From positions 186,001 through 250,000 of the forward strand of contig JAEUPZ010000033.1 of assembly GCA_016789885.1 (NCBI GenBank): a stretch of 64,000 nt of DNA. Reading direction: 5' to 3'. The position numbers and the translations under genes were made by a program. The notes under the pieces are model-generated. The model saw only the letters and a list, made by a program, of their open reading frames with translations. It ran no database searches and was not told the origin of the DNA. Shown here one piece after another: positions 26,234 to 36,532 of the stretch. Position 1 is the stretch's first letter; the number at the start of each line of letters is the position of its first letter. The DNA is from Chromatiales bacterium (lineage in GTDB: Bacteria; Pseudomonadota; Gammaproteobacteria; Steroidobacterales; GCA-2729495).

Positions 26234-27987
26234 CCGCGTCCGGCCTCCTGCAGCTCGTGCTGTACCTGGTCTTCCTGCTGGCCTGCGTGCGTCCCCTGGG
26301 TGCCTGGATGGCCAGGGTCTACGCGGCCCCCGTGGGCGAGGGCCCGGCCGTCGTCCGGTCCGTCGAGGCCCGCCTGTACCGCCTGGCCCGCATCGACCCG
26401 CGCGCCGACATGACCTGGCGGCGCTACGCCGTTGCGGTGCTGTGGGTCAATCTCCTCGGCTTTGTGAGCGTGTACCTGCTGCAGCGCCTGCAGGGTGGCC
26501 TCCCCCTGAACCCGGAGGGACTCGGCGCCATCACCCCGGACTCGGCGTTCAACACCGCCGTGAGTTTCGCCACGAACACCAACTGGCAGGGCTACGGCGG
26601 CGAGACGACGATGAGCTACCTCACGCAGACGCTGGGGCTCGGCGTGCAGAACTTCCTGTCGGCGGCCACCGGCATGGCCGTGCTCGTCGCGTTCCTGCGG
26701 GGCTTCAGCCGGCGCGAGTCGGCGGGTATCGGCAACTTCTGGGTCGACTTTACGCGCAGCACCGTCGGCGTGCTCCTGCCGCTGTCCGTGGTCCTCGCGA
26801 CGCTGCTCGTCTCACAGGGCGTCGTGCAGAACTACGGGCCGTATGTGCGCGCGACACCGGTCGAGGCAGGGACGGTCACCGAGCCGGCCAGTGCAGGGGC
26901 CGTTGCCCAGGTGCTCGCCATGGGGCCCGCGGCGAGCCAGGTCGCCATCAAGCAGCTCGGCACCAATGGTGGCGGCTTCTTCAACGCCAACTCTGCCCAC
27001 CCCTTCGAGAATCCCACCCCGCTCAGCAACTTCCTCGAGGTGCTGGCGATCCTGCTGATCCCTGCCGCCCTCTGCTACACCGCCGGCCGGCTCGTCGGCG
27101 ACGGCCGGCAGGGCTGGGCGCTGCTCGCGGCGATCGTCGTCGTCTTCGTGCCGCTGCTGCTGGCCACCTACGCGGCCGAGCAGGCGGGCAACCCGCTGCT
27201 GGCCGGCACCGACCAGGCGGCGTCCGCGCTACAGCCCGGCGGCAACATGGAGGGCAAGGAGGTCCGCTTCGGCATCGCCAACTCGGCGCTGTGGGCCGTC
27301 GCGACCACGGCCGCGTCGAACGGATCGGTGAACGCCATGCACAGTTCGCTCACGCCGCTCGGGGGCCTCGCCCCGCTGTGGCTGATGCAGCTCGGCGAGG
27401 TGGTCTTCGGTGGCGTGGGCAGCGGGCTCTACGGCCTCATGGTCTTTGCGATCCTCGCGGTCTTCCTCGGCGGGCTCATGGTCGGCCGCACGCCGGAGTA
27501 CCTCGGCAAGAAGATCGAGGCCTTCGAGGTCAAGATGGCGGCGCTCGTCATCCTGATTCCCTGCGTTGCCGTGCTCGCCGGCACCGCCGTCGCCGTGGCC
27601 GTCGAGGCCGGGCGGGCCGGCGTCGGCAATCCGGGGCCCCACGGCTTCAGCGAGATCCTCTACGCGTTCTCCTCGGCGGGCAACAACAATGGCAGTGCCT
27701 TCGGCAGCCTCTCTGCAGATACGCCCTTCTACAACCTCGCCCTCGGGGTCGCCATGTGGCTGTCGCGGTACTGGCTGATGATTCCGGTACTCGCCATGGC
27801 CGGCAGCCTTGCCGGCAAGCGTGCCACGGCAAGCTCCGCGGGCACCCTGCCGACGCACACGCCGCTCTTCGTCGTGCTGCTCGTCGCCGTGGTCCTCCTG
27901 GTCGGTGCCCTCACGTTCGTGCCGGCCCTCGCCCTCGGCCCCGTCGCCGAGCAGCTTGGGCTGGCGGCCTTGGCCGCCCGGGAGTAG
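26230..27987 (+). CDS. kdpA: Potassium-transporting ATPase subunit KdpA
   Basis: A 585-residue membrane protein from GTG 26230, overlapping the kdpF stop. It is the K+-selective channel-like subunit, with about ten membrane segments and four pore loops whose filter signatures are visible: [43 protein letters not shown] and [13 protein letters not shown]. It moves K+ through the membrane while KdpB hydrolyses ATP. The start codon could be another GTG nine bases earlier; the overlapping one fits the operon's pattern of coupled starts. Confidence 0.96.
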   Translation: MTASGLLQLVLYLVFLLACVRPLGAWMARVYAAPVGEGPAVVRSVEARLYRLARIDPRADMTWRRYAVAVLWVNLLGFVSVYLLQRLQGGLPLNPEGLGAITPDSAFNTAVSFATNTNWQGYGGETTMSYLTQTLGLGVQNFLSAATGMAVLVAFLRGFSRRESAGIGNFWVDFTRSTVGVLLPLSVVLATLLVSQGVVQNYGPYVRATPVEAGTVTEPASAGAVAQVLAMGPAASQVAIKQLGTNGGGFFNANSAHPFENPTPLSNFLEVLAILLIPAALCYTAGRLVGDGRQGWALLAAIVVVFVPLLLATYAAEQAGNPLLAGTDQAASALQPGGNMEGKEVRFGIANSALWAVATTAASNGSVNAMHSSLTPLGGLAPLWLMQLGEVVFGGVGSGLYGLMVFAILAVFLGGLMVGRTPEYLGKKIEAFEVKMAALVILIPCVAVLAGTAVAVAVEAGRAGVGNPGPHGFSEILYAFSSAGNNNGSAFGSLSADTPFYNLALGVAMWLSRYWLMIPVLAMAGSLAGKRATASSAGTLPTHTPLFVVLLVAVVLLVGALTFVPALALGPVAEQLGLAALAARE

Positions 27988-27991
27988 TCGA

Positions 27992-30070
27992 ATGGCGCCC
28001 CGTCCTGCCGTGCATGCCATCGCCGACCCCGCCATCCTGGCGGGCGCCGCCCGCAGCGCGTTCGCCAAGCTCGACCCGCGCGTGCAGCTGCGCAATCCCG
28101 TGATGTTCGTCGTCTGGGTCGGCAGTCTGCTCACGACCGTTCTCGGTGTGGCCGCGCTGGCCGGTTCGGCGCCCGCTGCCGGCCGGCCGGGCTTCGTGCT
28201 CGCCATCGCCGGCTGGCTGTGGCTGACGGTGCTCTTTGCGAACTTCGCCGAGGCGGTCGCCGAAGGCCGCGGCAAGGCCCAGGCGGCGGCCCTGCGGGCC
28301 ACCCGCCAGGATGTCCAGGCGCGCCGGCTGCGTGGCGGGCGGCGCGACTCCCCCCGCGAGACCGTGCCGGCAAGCAGCCTCGCTCGTGGCGACGTCGTGC
28401 TGGTGCAGGCGGGCGAGACCATCCCTGCCGACGGCGATGTCATCGAGGGGGCGGCGTCCGTCGACGAAAGCGCGGTCACGGGCGAGTCGGCGCCGGTCAT
28501 CCGGGAGTCGGGCGGTGACTTCTCGTCCGTCACCGGCGGCACCCGTGTACTGTCCGACTGGATCGTGGTCAGGGTCACCGCCGAGCCGGGCCACACGTTC
28601 CTCGACCGCATGATCGCCATGGTCGAGGGGGCGAGCCGTCGCCGCACGCCGAACGAGATCGCGCTCGCGATCCTCCTCGCCTTCCTGACACTGGTATTCC
28701 TGCTGGTGACGGTCACCCTCGCGCCGTTCTCGGCCTATGCGGTGGCCCGGGCCGGCCAGGGTACCCCGGTGGCGGTCGTTGTCCTCGTGGCGCTGCTGGT
28801 CTGCCTGATCCCGACGACGATCGGCGGGCTGCTGTCGGCCATCGGCATCGCCGGCATGGACCGCATGGTCCGCGCCAACGTCATCGCGAGCTCCGGCCGT
28901 GCCATCGAGGCGGCCGGCGACGTCGACGTGCTGCTGCTCGACAAGACCGGCACCATCACCCTTGGCGACCGGCAGGCCGCAGGTTTCCTCCCGGCGTCCG
29001 GTGTCAGCGAGCAGGAACTCGCCGACGCAGCCCAGCTGGCATCGCTGGCAGACGAAACCCCCGAGGGCCGGTCGATCGTCGTGCTGGCGAAGCAGCGGTT
29101 CGCACTCCGCGGCCGCGACCTGCTGGCCACGCCCCACACGTTCCACCGGTTCTCGGCCCAGACGCGCATGAGTGGCGTCGACATCGACGGCCGGCAGGTC
29201 CGCAAGGGCGCGCCCGACGCGATCCAGTCCTTCGTTACCGGGGCCGGTGGCCCGTGGCCGGACGACGTCGCCGGAGCGGTCGACCGTGTCGCCCGGGACG
29301 GCGCCACGCCACTGGTGGTGGCTGACGGACCGCGCGTCCTCGGCGTGGTACCCCTCAAGGACGTCGTGAAGGGCGGCATCCGCGACCGCTTCCAGGAGCT
29401 GCGACGCATGGGGATCCGCACGGTGATGATCACCGGCGACAACGCCCTGACGGCCGCGGCCATCGCTGCGGAGGCTGGCGTCGACGATTTCCTCGCCGAG
29501 GCCACGCCCGAGGCGAAGCTGTCGCTGATCCGCCGCTACCAGCGGGAGGGCCACCTCGTCGCCATGTGTGGCGACGGCACCAACGACGCGCCAGCGCTGG
29601 CCCAGGCCGATGTCGCCGTCGCCATGAACTCCGGCACCCAGGCGGCCAAGGAGGCCGGCAACATGGTCGACCTCGACTCGAACCCCACCAAACTCATCGA
29701 GGTGGTCGAGGTCGGCAAGCAGATGCTGGTGACGCGCGGTGCCCTGACGACCTTCTCGCTGGCCAACGACGTCTCCAAGTACTTCGCGATCATCCCGGCA
29801 GCCTTCGCGACCACCTACCCGGCGCTCGGCGCGCTCAATGTCATGCAGCTCGCCACCCCCGAGAGCGCGATCCTGTCGGCGGTCATCTTCAACGCACTGA
29901 TCATCGTCGGCCTCGTGCCCCTCGCCTTGCGGGGCATTACGGCCCGTGGCCTCACCGCCGCGGAGCTGCTGCGGCGGAACCTGCTGATCTACGGCGTCTG
30001 CGGGCTCGCTGTCCCCTTCGCCGGTATCAAGCTGATCGACCTGCTGCTCGTGGCGAGCGGCCTCGCCTGA
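27992..30070 (+). CDS. kdpB: Potassium-transporting ATPase ATP-binding subunit KdpB
   Basis: A 692-residue P-type ATPase. Motifs: actuator-domain [15 protein letters not shown] (TGES), the phosphorylation site DKTGTIT with the catalytic Asp near residue 314, and the hinge [20 protein letters not shown]. Membrane helices flank these domains. It hydrolyses ATP to drive high-affinity K+ uptake through KdpA. The ATG at 27992, four bases after the kdpA stop, gives a length matching the family. Confidence 0.97.
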   Translation: MAPRPAVHAIADPAILAGAARSAFAKLDPRVQLRNPVMFVVWVGSLLTTVLGVAALAGSAPAAGRPGFVLAIAGWLWLTVLFANFAEAVAEGRGKAQAAALRATRQDVQARRLRGGRRDSPRETVPASSLARGDVVLVQAGETIPADGDVIEGAASVDESAVTGESAPVIRESGGDFSSVTGGTRVLSDWIVVRVTAEPGHTFLDRMIAMVEGASRRRTPNEIALAILLAFLTLVFLLVTVTLAPFSAYAVARAGQGTPVAVVVLVALLVCLIPTTIGGLLSAIGIAGMDRMVRANVIASSGRAIEAAGDVDVLLLDKTGTITLGDRQAAGFLPASGVSEQELADAAQLASLADETPEGRSIVVLAKQRFALRGRDLLATPHTFHRFSAQTRMSGVDIDGRQVRKGAPDAIQSFVTGAGGPWPDDVAGAVDRVARDGATPLVVADGPRVLGVVPLKDVVKGGIRDRFQELRRMGIRTVMITGDNALTAAAIAAEAGVDDFLAEATPEAKLSLIRRYQREGHLVAMCGDGTNDAPALAQADVAVAMNSGTQAAKEAGNMVDLDSNPTKLIEVVEVGKQMLVTRGALTTFSLANDVSKYFAIIPAAFATTYPALGALNVMQLATPESAILSAVIFNALIIVGLVPLALRGITARGLTAAELLRRNLLIYGVCGLAVPFAGIKLIDLLLVASGLA

Positions 30071-30084
30071 GGGGAAGACCTGCC

Positions 30085-30675
30085 ATGTGGATCGAACTCC
30101 GCAACGCCGCGGCCCTCTTCGGGCTGCTGGGGCTGCTCACCGGTGTCGTCTACCCCCTGGCCGTCACCGGACTCGCCCAGCTTGCCTTCCCCGACGCCGC
30201 CAATGGCAGCCTCGTGCGCCGGGACGGCGTGGTCATCGGATCACGGCTGGTCGGGCAGGCCTTCGCGGATTCCGGGTACTTCCATGGCCGCCCGTCGGCA
30301 ACGTACCCGGCACCCTACAACGCCGGCGCCTCGTCGGGCTCGAACCAGGCGACCACGAACCCCGCGCTGCGCGAGGCCGTCGCTGCAAGGATCGCCGCCC
30401 TGCGGGCCCTCGACCCCGGCAACGCCTTAGCCGTCCCGGTCGACCTGGTCACGGCGTCCGGCAGCGGCCTCGACCCGCATATCTCGCCGGCCGCCGCGCG
30501 GTTCCAGGTCGCCCGCGTCGCCCGGGCCCGGGGGCTCGAACCGGCGCAGGTCGCGGCCCTCGTCGCGGCGCACACGGAGGACCGTACCCTCGGCATACTG
30601 GGCGAGCCACGGGTCAACGTGGTGATGCTGAACCTGGCCCTCGATGCCGTCGCCCGAAGCCCGCGCGGCCGCTGA
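30085..30675 (+). CDS. kdpC: Potassium-transporting ATPase subunit KdpC
   Basis: A 196-residue subunit with one N-terminal membrane helix (LFGLLGLLTGVVYPLAVTGLAQ) and a soluble periplasmic domain. Family signatures: GSRLVGQAF, YFHGRPSAT, YNAGASSGSN and SGSGLDPHISPAAA. KdpC raises the affinity of the complex for ATP. Its end overlaps the kdpD start by 32 bases. Confidence 0.96.
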   Translation: MWIELRNAAALFGLLGLLTGVVYPLAVTGLAQLAFPDAANGSLVRRDGVVIGSRLVGQAFADSGYFHGRPSATYPAPYNAGASSGSNQATTNPALREAVAARIAALRALDPGNALAVPVDLVTASGSGLDPHISPAAARFQVARVARARGLEPAQVAALVAAHTEDRTLGILGEPRVNVVMLNLALDAVARSPRGR

Positions 30676-33367
30676 TTCCCGCCCCGACCCGGACCGGCTG
30701 CTGACGGCCGTCCAGGCGGAGGAGGCCCGCGCCCGCCGCGGCCGCCTGCGGATCTTCTTTGGTGCCTGTGCCGGCGTCGGCAAGACCTACGCCATGCTGC
30801 AGTTCGCCCGGACGGCGGCGGCGGGCAAGGACGTCGTGGTCGGCTACGTCGAGCCCCACGGCCGGTCCGAGACCGAGGCCCTGCTCGACGGACTCGAGCA
30901 GTTGTCCCCGCTGCCGGTCGCTTACCGCGGCATCACGCGCCAGGAGTTCGACCTCGACGCCGCGCTCCGCCGCCGGCCGGCCATCCTGCTGGTGGACGAG
31001 CTGGCCCACTCCAACCTGACCGATGGTGAGCCGCGGCCGCGCCATGCCAAGCGCTGGCAGGACGTGGCCGAGCTGCTCGACGCCGGCATCGACGTCTGGA
31101 CCACCGTCAACGTCCAGCACCTCGAGAGCCTCAACGACGTCGTCGCGGGCATCACGGGCGTGCGCCAGCAAGAGACCATCCCGGACCGCGTCTTTGACGA
31201 GGCCGACGAGGTCGAGCTCATCGACCTGCCAGCCGACGATCTGCTCGAGCGCCTGCGCCAGGGCAAGATCTACCTGCCCCAGCAGGTCGTCACCGCCGTC
31301 GAGCGCTTCTTTCGCAAGGGCAACCTCATCGCGCTCCGCGAGCTGGCCTTGCGCCGCACCGCCGACCGGGTCGATGCCTCCGCCCGCGAACTCGGCGCCA
31401 CCGAGCGCGGCTCCCGGCCGTGGCTGGCCCGGGACCGGCTCATTGCCGCCTTGGGACCCGGAGCCGGCAGCGAGCAGCTCGTCCGCAGCGCCAAGCGCCT
31501 TGCCGACGGGCTGGACGCTGAATGGACCGTCGTCTACGTCGAGACGCCCGCCCTGCGGCGCATGACCGAGGCGCAGCGCAACCGGCGCGTCGAGCTGCTG
31601 CGGCTGGCGGAGTCACTCGGCGCCGAGACGGTCACGCTGGACGGACCGACCGTGGCCGACGCCCTGCTCGAGTACCTTGCCACCCGCAATGCGACCCGGG
31701 TGCTGGTGGGCGCGCCGTCCCGGCAGGGACCGTTGCGCTGGCTCCGGCGTTCCCTGGCCGCCGAGCTGGTGGCGCGGGCCCCGGGAGTCGATATCCTCGT
31801 CATCGGCCGGGCCGACGCCGGCCCCGTCGAGACCCGCCCGTTCCCCGCTGCCGACCCGTCGGGACGCGACCCCGACTGGGGCCGGTATGCCCTGGCGCTG
31901 GGCGGCACCGCGGCCTGCACGCTGGTGGCTGCGGCGATGTTCCCGTACTTCGAGCTGGTGAACATCGTGATGGTCTACCTGCTGGGGTCCGCGGTGATCG
32001 GCCTGCGCCTCGGGCGCGGGCCTGCCATTGCGGCCGCCCTCGCCAACGTCATGGCCTTCGACTTCTGCTTCGTCCCGCCGCGGTTCACGTTTGCCGTCGG
32101 TGACGTGGAGTACTTCGTTACCTTCGCGGTCATGCTCGCCGTCAGCCTGATCGTGGCGCAGCTCATGGCGAGCGTTCGCCAGCAGACCCGCGTTGCGGGT
32201 GCCCGCGAGCGCCGGACGGCCCTGCTGTACGCCATGGGCCGTGAGCTCGCCAGCACCCGCGGCTCCGGGCAGATGGCGGCGGTCGCCATCCGCCACGTCT
32301 CCGAGGTATTCGCGAGCCGGACTGCGGTCCTGCTGCCCGGCCCGGAAGGCAGGCTGCAGCGGCCGCTGCCGGCCGGCAGCGTGGTGGCGGGCTTCGAGGC
32401 CGATCTCTCCGTGGCGCAGTGGGTGATGGACCACGGCCGGAGTGCCGGCCTCGGTACCGACACGCTGCCGGGCGCGCCGGCGGTGTACGTCCCGCTGCCC
32501 GGCACCGGCGGGCCCCTTGGCGTGCTCGCCGTGCTGCCGTCGAACCGCCGCCGGATCCTGCTGCCGGAACAGCGGGCGTTGCTTGACACCTTCGCCGGCA
32601 CCATCGGCCTGGCGCTCGAGCGCGCCACGCTCGGTGAGGCCGCCGAGACGGCGCGCGTCGCGGCCGAGGCCGAGGGGATCCGCAATACCCTGCTGGCGTC
32701 CATCTCCCACGACCTGCGCACGCCGCTCGCCGCCATCGCCGGTGCTGCCGGCGCCCTGCGGTCCCAGGCCAGCCGGCTGCCAGAGCCGCAGCGCGCGCAA
32801 CTCGCACAGACCATCGAAGCCACTGCAAGACGCATGGCCGACACCATTGCCAACGTCCTCGAGCTGTCGCGCCTCGAGGCCGGCGGGCTGGCGCTGCAGC
32901 CCGCCGAGCAGTCGCTGCACGAGCTGGTGGGTACGGCGGTCGGGGCGCTGGCGAGCCGCCTCGTCACCCACCACGTCGACGTGCACGTCCCTGGCGACCT
33001 GCCGGCCCTGCGGGTCGACGGCCCCCTCATCGTACGTCTGCTGCAGAACCTGCTGGAGAACGCCCTCACCCACACTCCCGCGGGGACGCGCGTGACGGTG
33101 ACGGCCGCCGCGGCCGGCTCCGGGGTTACCATCGACGTGGCCGATGACGGGCCCGGCCTGCCGCCCGGGGATGCCGAGCGGCTCTTCGGCAAGTTCCAGC
33201 GTGGGCGCGACGAAGGCGCGACGCCCGGCGTCGGGCTCGGCCTCGCCATCTGCCGCGAGATCGCCCGCCTGCACGGTGGAAACGTGGTGGCGATGGTGCG
33301 CCCCGGCGGCGGCGCGCTCTTCCGCGTCACGCTGCCCGTGGCCGTTCTCGCTGGTGGCCGGACTTGA
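30644..33367 (+). CDS. kdpD: Turgor/K+ sensor histidine kinase KdpD
   Basis: A 907-residue sensor kinase. Order: N-terminal KdpD domain with Walker A GACAGVGKT (residues 40-48) and LVDELAHSN; a universal-stress-protein-like domain near 245-390; four closely spaced helices of the DUF4118 type around 410-520; a GAF-like linker; HisKA with H689 in SISHDLRTPL; and HATPase with GLGLAICREI. It responds to K+ limitation or osmotic stress and phosphorylates KdpE. The start lies inside kdpC, so the whole operon is translated as a coupled unit. Confidence 0.95.
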   Translation: MPSPEARAAADSRPDPDRLLTAVQAEEARARRGRLRIFFGACAGVGKTYAMLQFARTAAAGKDVVVGYVEPHGRSETEALLDGLEQLSPLPVAYRGITRQEFDLDAALRRRPAILLVDELAHSNLTDGEPRPRHAKRWQDVAELLDAGIDVWTTVNVQHLESLNDVVAGITGVRQQETIPDRVFDEADEVELIDLPADDLLERLRQGKIYLPQQVVTAVERFFRKGNLIALRELALRRTADRVDASARELGATERGSRPWLARDRLIAALGPGAGSEQLVRSAKRLADGLDAEWTVVYVETPALRRMTEAQRNRRVELLRLAESLGAETVTLDGPTVADALLEYLATRNATRVLVGAPSRQGPLRWLRRSLAAELVARAPGVDILVIGRADAGPVETRPFPAADPSGRDPDWGRYALALGGTAACTLVAAAMFPYFELVNIVMVYLLGSAVIGLRLGRGPAIAAALANVMAFDFCFVPPRFTFAVGDVEYFVTFAVMLAVSLIVAQLMASVRQQTRVAGARERRTALLYAMGRELASTRGSGQMAAVAIRHVSEVFASRTAVLLPGPEGRLQRPLPAGSVVAGFEADLSVAQWVMDHGRSAGLGTDTLPGAPAVYVPLPGTGGPLGVLAVLPSNRRRILLPEQRALLDTFAGTIGLALERATLGEAAETARVAAEAEGIRNTLLASISHDLRTPLAAIAGAAGALRSQASRLPEPQRAQLAQTIEATARRMADTIANVLELSRLEAGGLALQPAEQSLHELVGTAVGALASRLVTHHVDVHVPGDLPALRVDGPLIVRLLQNLLENALTHTPAGTRVTVTAAAAGSGVTIDVADDGPGLPPGDAERLFGKFQRGRDEGATPGVGLGLAICREIARLHGGNVVAMVRPGGGALFRVTLPVAVLAGGRT

Positions 33368-33375
33368 CGCGGGCC

Positions 33376-34092
33376 ATGCACCAGATCCTCGTCGTCGAGG
33401 ACCAGCCCGACCTGCGCGCGGTCCTGCGCACGACGCTCGTCGCGGCCGGCTACCGCGTCGTCGAGGCCGGCACTGCGGCCCGGGCGCTGGTCGAGGCGCG
33501 GTCCCACAAGCCCGACCTGCTGCTCGTCGACCTTGGCCTGCCCGATGGCGACGGCATCGACCTCATCCGCGCAATCCGCGGCTGGTCGGTGGCGCCGATC
33601 CTCGTGCTGTCCGCCCGCACGCGCGAGACCGAGAAGGTGCTGGCCCTCGATGCCGGTGCCGACGACTACGTGACCAAACCCTTCGGCACCGACGAGCTGC
33701 TGGCCCGGGTCCGCGCGGCGCTGCGCCGGGCGCCGAGTGACGGCCACCACCGGTCCCGGCTGGTGTTCGGCGCCACGGTCGTCGACCTCGAGCGGCGGCA
33801 GGCGACCGGCCCGGCCGGGGAGCCGGTGCACCTCACTCCGCAGGAGTACCGCGTGCTCGATGTCCTCGCGCGGCGTCCGGGCCTCATCGTGGCGCAGCGC
33901 CAGTTGCTGCGCGAGGCCTGGGGTCCGGACCGCGTGGACGATGCGCGGGGCCTGCGGGTGTTCGTCAAGTCGCTGCGCGACAAGCTCGAACCCGCGCCGG
34001 CGATACCGCGCTTCATCCTCACCGAGATCGGTGTCGGCTACCGGCTGGCCAGCGACGTGGTGGAGGGGACGACGGACACCACGGATTCCTGA
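33376..34092 (+). CDS. kdpE: KDP operon response regulator KdpE
   Basis: A 238-residue OmpR-type regulator, with receiver residues E8, D9 and phospho-acceptor D52 in LLVDLGLP, the conserved TKPF lysine, and a winged-helix domain ending in IGVGYRL. It activates kdpFABC. ATG 33376 starts the protein at the receiver strand; a TTG at 33364 overlaps the kdpD stop and would add four residues, so either may be used. It is the last regulatory gene of the operon. Confidence 0.94.
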   Translation: MHQILVVEDQPDLRAVLRTTLVAAGYRVVEAGTAARALVEARSHKPDLLLVDLGLPDGDGIDLIRAIRGWSVAPILVLSARTRETEKVLALDAGADDYVTKPFGTDELLARVRAALRRAPSDGHHRSRLVFGATVVDLERRQATGPAGEPVHLTPQEYRVLDVLARRPGLIVAQRQLLREAWGPDRVDDARGLRVFVKSLRDKLEPAPAIPRFILTEIGVGYRLASDVVEGTTDTTDS

Positions 34093-34148
34093 CGTCGGAC
34101 CAACGCACGGCCGGCGATTACGGCCGCGTCGCCACCACGGGCCCGCCC

Positions 34149-35228
34149 ATGACCAACACTGCATCCGTCGCTGCGTCACTGCTGCTGGGCGCCGCTGCCA
34201 GCCAGCCTGCCTTCGCCGCGGACCACCCGCTCTCCATCAGTGGCTACCTCGAGCCCTATTACGCCTGGGACTCGGCCCGCCCCCGTGACCACGAGCGGCC
34301 GCCGTTCCTCTACAACTTCGACCGCGCCGGCGAGGTCGACGTGAACCTGGCGCTGCTGCGGGCTGCTTACGACGGCGCGCGCTTCCGGGCGGCCGGCGGC
34401 CTCGCCGTTGGCAGCTACATGGATACCAACTACGCGGCCGAGCCGTCGGGCTGGCAGAACGTCTTCGAGGCCAGCGTCGGCCTGCGGCTGCGGCCGGATG
34501 CAGACCTCTGGCTCGACGCCGGGGTGTTTCCTTCACACCTCGGCTTCGAAAGCGCGATCGGCGCCGACAACTGGGCGCTGACGCGGTCGCTGGCGGCGGA
34601 GAACTCTCCGTACTACGAGGCCGGGCTGAAGCTGGGCTACCGAACGCCGGACGGCCGCTGGTTCGTCAGCGGCCTGTTGCTGCAGGGCTGGCAGCGCATC
34701 AATCGCGTCGACGGCAATGACACACCAGCTTTCGGTTTGCAGGTGACCTGGCAACCCAGCCAGTCGTTCGCGGTCAACTACAGCAGCTTCATCGGCAGCG
34801 ACCAGCCCGATGACGAGCGGCGCATGCGCTATTTCCACAACCTCTACGGGACTTTCCGGCTGTCGCCCAGCTGGGACCTGACGGTTGGCCTGGACGTCGG
34901 TGCCGAGCAGGTTGCGAAGGGCAGCAGCAGCTACCACCACTGGGTGACGCCCCAGGTGGTGGTGCGTCACTCGGTCTCTGACCGGCTGAAGCTGGCGGGC
35001 CGCGTCGAGTACTACGACGACCGCAACGGCGTGATCATCAGCCCCACCGGCGCGGGCTTCCGCACCCTCGGCTTCTCGGTCAACGTCGACTACGCCTTTC
35101 GCGACAACGTGCTGGGGCGCCTCGAGGCCCGCACCTTCGCCAGCCGCGAGCCGGTCTTCACGGAGCGCGATGGCTCGCTGGCCGACGGCAACACGGCGGT
35201 CACGGCGTCGCTGGCGGTATCTTTCTGA
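34149..35228 (+). CDS. OmpL-like outer-membrane beta-barrel porin
   Basis: A 359-residue outer-membrane protein with a signal sequence (cleavage likely after AFAA) and many alternating-hydrophobicity strands rich in Tyr and Trp. It begins with LSISGYLEPYYAWDSARP and ends in a strand terminating with phenylalanine (SLAVSF), the outer-membrane assembly signal. The pattern resembles the OmpL-like putative beta-barrel porin family (bbp2). It follows kdpE by 56 bases in the same direction and may serve as an ion-permeable channel coregulated with the Kdp pump. Confidence 0.8.
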   Translation: MTNTASVAASLLLGAAASQPAFAADHPLSISGYLEPYYAWDSARPRDHERPPFLYNFDRAGEVDVNLALLRAAYDGARFRAAGGLAVGSYMDTNYAAEPSGWQNVFEASVGLRLRPDADLWLDAGVFPSHLGFESAIGADNWALTRSLAAENSPYYEAGLKLGYRTPDGRWFVSGLLLQGWQRINRVDGNDTPAFGLQVTWQPSQSFAVNYSSFIGSDQPDDERRMRYFHNLYGTFRLSPSWDLTVGLDVGAEQVAKGSSSYHHWVTPQVVVRHSVSDRLKLAGRVEYYDDRNGVIISPTGAGFRTLGFSVNVDYAFRDNVLGRLEARTFASREPVFTERDGSLADGNTAVTASLAVSF

Positions 35229-35254
35229 CCTGCGGAAATCACCCGGCTGCGAAT

Positions 35255-35548
35255 CTAAACCGCCTTGTCCAGCACCTCGGCCATCCGCGTCTGCCAGCCC
35301 GGCCCGGTGGCCTTCCAGCGGGCGAGCGTTTCCGGCGGCAGCCGCAGCGAGATCGCGACGCGGGCGCGGCCGGTGGGTGGCCGGCCCCGCAGGCGCAGCA
35401 GCCGCTCGGCAGCCGGCTTGCCGATGATGGTCGGCAGCACCTCGGCCGCCGGCCGCGCCCTGGCAAACGTGGCGTCAGTCCATTCGGGGTTGGCTACCGC
35501 CCGGCGCTTACCGGTCCGCTTGCGCTGCGATGTACCGTTTCGCTTCAC
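35255..35548 (-). CDS. brnA: BrnA-type antitoxin
   Basis: A 97-residue protein from GTG 35548, with a basic N-terminus and a C-terminal ribbon-helix-helix-like region (VAISLRLPPETLARWKATGPGWQTRMAEVL) matching BrnA antitoxins. It would bind the BrnT toxin through its C-terminal part and the promoter through its DNA-binding part. The gene begins inside brnT by 41 bases; toxin first, antitoxin second is the usual BrnTA order. Confidence 0.85.
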   Translation of the reverse strand: MKRNGTSQRKRTGKRRAVANPEWTDATFARARPAAEVLPTIIGKPAAERLLRLRGRPPTGRARVAISLRLPPETLARWKATGPGWQTRMAEVLDKAV

Positions 35549-35789
35549 GTCGGTTCGCCTTTCTCAGGCTGATCACATGCACCATGCCGCCGCGCGGGGT
35601 GAAGACCAGCGCATACAGCCGCCCGTCGATCGGGCCGAGGGCCCGGAAGCGCGGCTCGCCGTAGTCCCTGCGGTCGTCTTCGACGACCAGGGCCTCCCCC
35701 CAGCCGAAGCGCCCGGCCAGGTCAAACGGAATACCACGCTCGGCGGCATTCCGCCGGCTCTTGGCCGGGTCGAAGCTGATCGTCGCCAT
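35508..35789 (-). CDS. brnT: BrnT-type ribonuclease toxin
   Basis: A 93-residue protein of the RelE-like BrnT family: ISFDPAKSRRNAAERGIPFD at the start, YGEPRFRALGPIDGRLYALVFTPRGG in the middle and ISLRKANRREAKRY near the end, the last carrying the Arg-rich catalytic segment. BrnT cleaves RNA and halts translation. A palindromic promoter region lies immediately upstream, expected for autoregulation by the BrnTA complex. Confidence 0.9.
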   Translation of the reverse strand: MATISFDPAKSRRNAAERGIPFDLAGRFGWGEALVVEDDRRDYGEPRFRALGPIDGRLYALVFTPRGGMVHVISLRKANRREAKRYIAAQADR

Positions 35790-35793
35790 TTAC

Positions 35794-35820
35794 TGTATAC
35801 ACGAATATTCGAGGATGCAA
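35794..35820 (-). promoter_or_regulatory. brnT promoter/operator with two palindromes
   Basis: On the minus strand, TTGCAT (-35-like) is followed 15 bases later by TATACA (-10-like). The region includes the palindromes CGAATATTCG and TGTATACA side by side. The -10 is so close to the brnT ATG that the mRNA may have little or no leader, and no ribosome-binding sequence is present. Confidence 0.5.
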
Positions 35821-35844
35821 TGACACGGCCCTGAGGTCGATGGA

Positions 35845-36267
35845 TCAGTCGACGGGCACCAGCATCAGCCGTTGCCGCGGCATGCCTGCCTGACTGGCGA
35901 GGGCTTGCAGCACCGGATCCGCCGTGACCAGCACCGCCTCTCTGCCGGCCGCCTCTGCCAGTGCCACGTACAGGCTGTCGTACACCGTGGCGCCATGCCC
36001 GACGGCGAGCTCAAGCGCCCGGGGGGCGAGGGCGGCGCTGTCGAAGAGTCGATCGAAGAGTTCCGGCAGCCAGATGATGGCCTCCTGGGCGTGGCGGCGC
36101 GTGATGGCCCTGCGCGTGACCTTCTTCCACAGCACGTTGCCGACCTCGGCGACTAGCAGGTCGGGGGCGATCAGCGGTCCCGGCCCCTCGAGCACGCGCC
36201 GGGCGGCGTCGGAGCCCGCTTCAGCCACGACCCACTTCGCCGCGATGCTGGCGTCGACGACGCGCAT
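35845..36267 (-). CDS. vapC: VapC-type PIN-domain toxin
   Basis: A 140-residue PIN-domain protein. Conserved acidic residues appear at MRVVDASIAAKWV (D5), LLVAEVGNVLWK (E41) and TVYDSLYVALAEA (D97 region), followed by VLVTADP. PIN toxins cleave RNA, often initiator tRNA. It shares one base with the antitoxin stop (TGATG), so translation is coupled. Confidence 0.9.
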   Translation of the reverse strand: MRVVDASIAAKWVVAEAGSDAARRVLEGPGPLIAPDLLVAEVGNVLWKKVTRRAITRRHAQEAIIWLPELFDRLFDSAALAPRALELAVGHGATVYDSLYVALAEAAGREAVLVTADPVLQALASQAGMPRQRLMLVPVD

Positions 36268-36497
36268 CAGCGCCGGCGGTCCTGGCGCAGCAGGCGCGTC
36301 GAGTCGGGCTGGCGCCCCGGCGGCGTCAGCGCGCGGATGCGGTCGGCGAGCTCCAGCCGGCGGGCCTTGTCCGGCCCCGCCGCCCGGCTGACGATCTCCC
36401 GCAGCAGCTGCTCGAGGGACTTGCCCTCGGCGGCGGCGCGTTCCTTGAGGCTGCGCAACACGCTGTCGTCCAGGTTGCGGATGAGGACCTGTGCCAT
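36267..36497 (-). CDS. vapB: VapB/FitA-type ribbon-helix-helix antitoxin
   Basis: A 76-residue protein: AQVLIRNLDDSVLRSLKERAAAEGKSLEQLLREIV is a FitA-like ribbon-helix-helix domain, and the basic C-terminus would wrap the PIN toxin. The start ATG is at 36497, 12 bases from a long perfect inverted repeat that is likely its own operator. Confidence 0.88.
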   Translation of the reverse strand: MAQVLIRNLDDSVLRSLKERAAAEGKSLEQLLREIVSRAAGPDKARRLELADRIRALTPPGRQPDSTRLLRQDRRR

Positions 36498-36508
36498 GGC
36501 GGGCTCCC

Positions 36509-36532
36509 GGTGATAGCGCTCATGCTATCACC
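36509..36532. promoter_or_regulatory. vapBC operator: 9-bp perfect inverted repeat
   Basis: GGTGATAGC-GCTCAT-GCTATCACC, two perfect 9-base arms around a 6-base spacer, begins 12 bases upstream of the vapB start. Such symmetric sites are typical for ribbon-helix-helix antitoxins. Confidence 0.7.
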
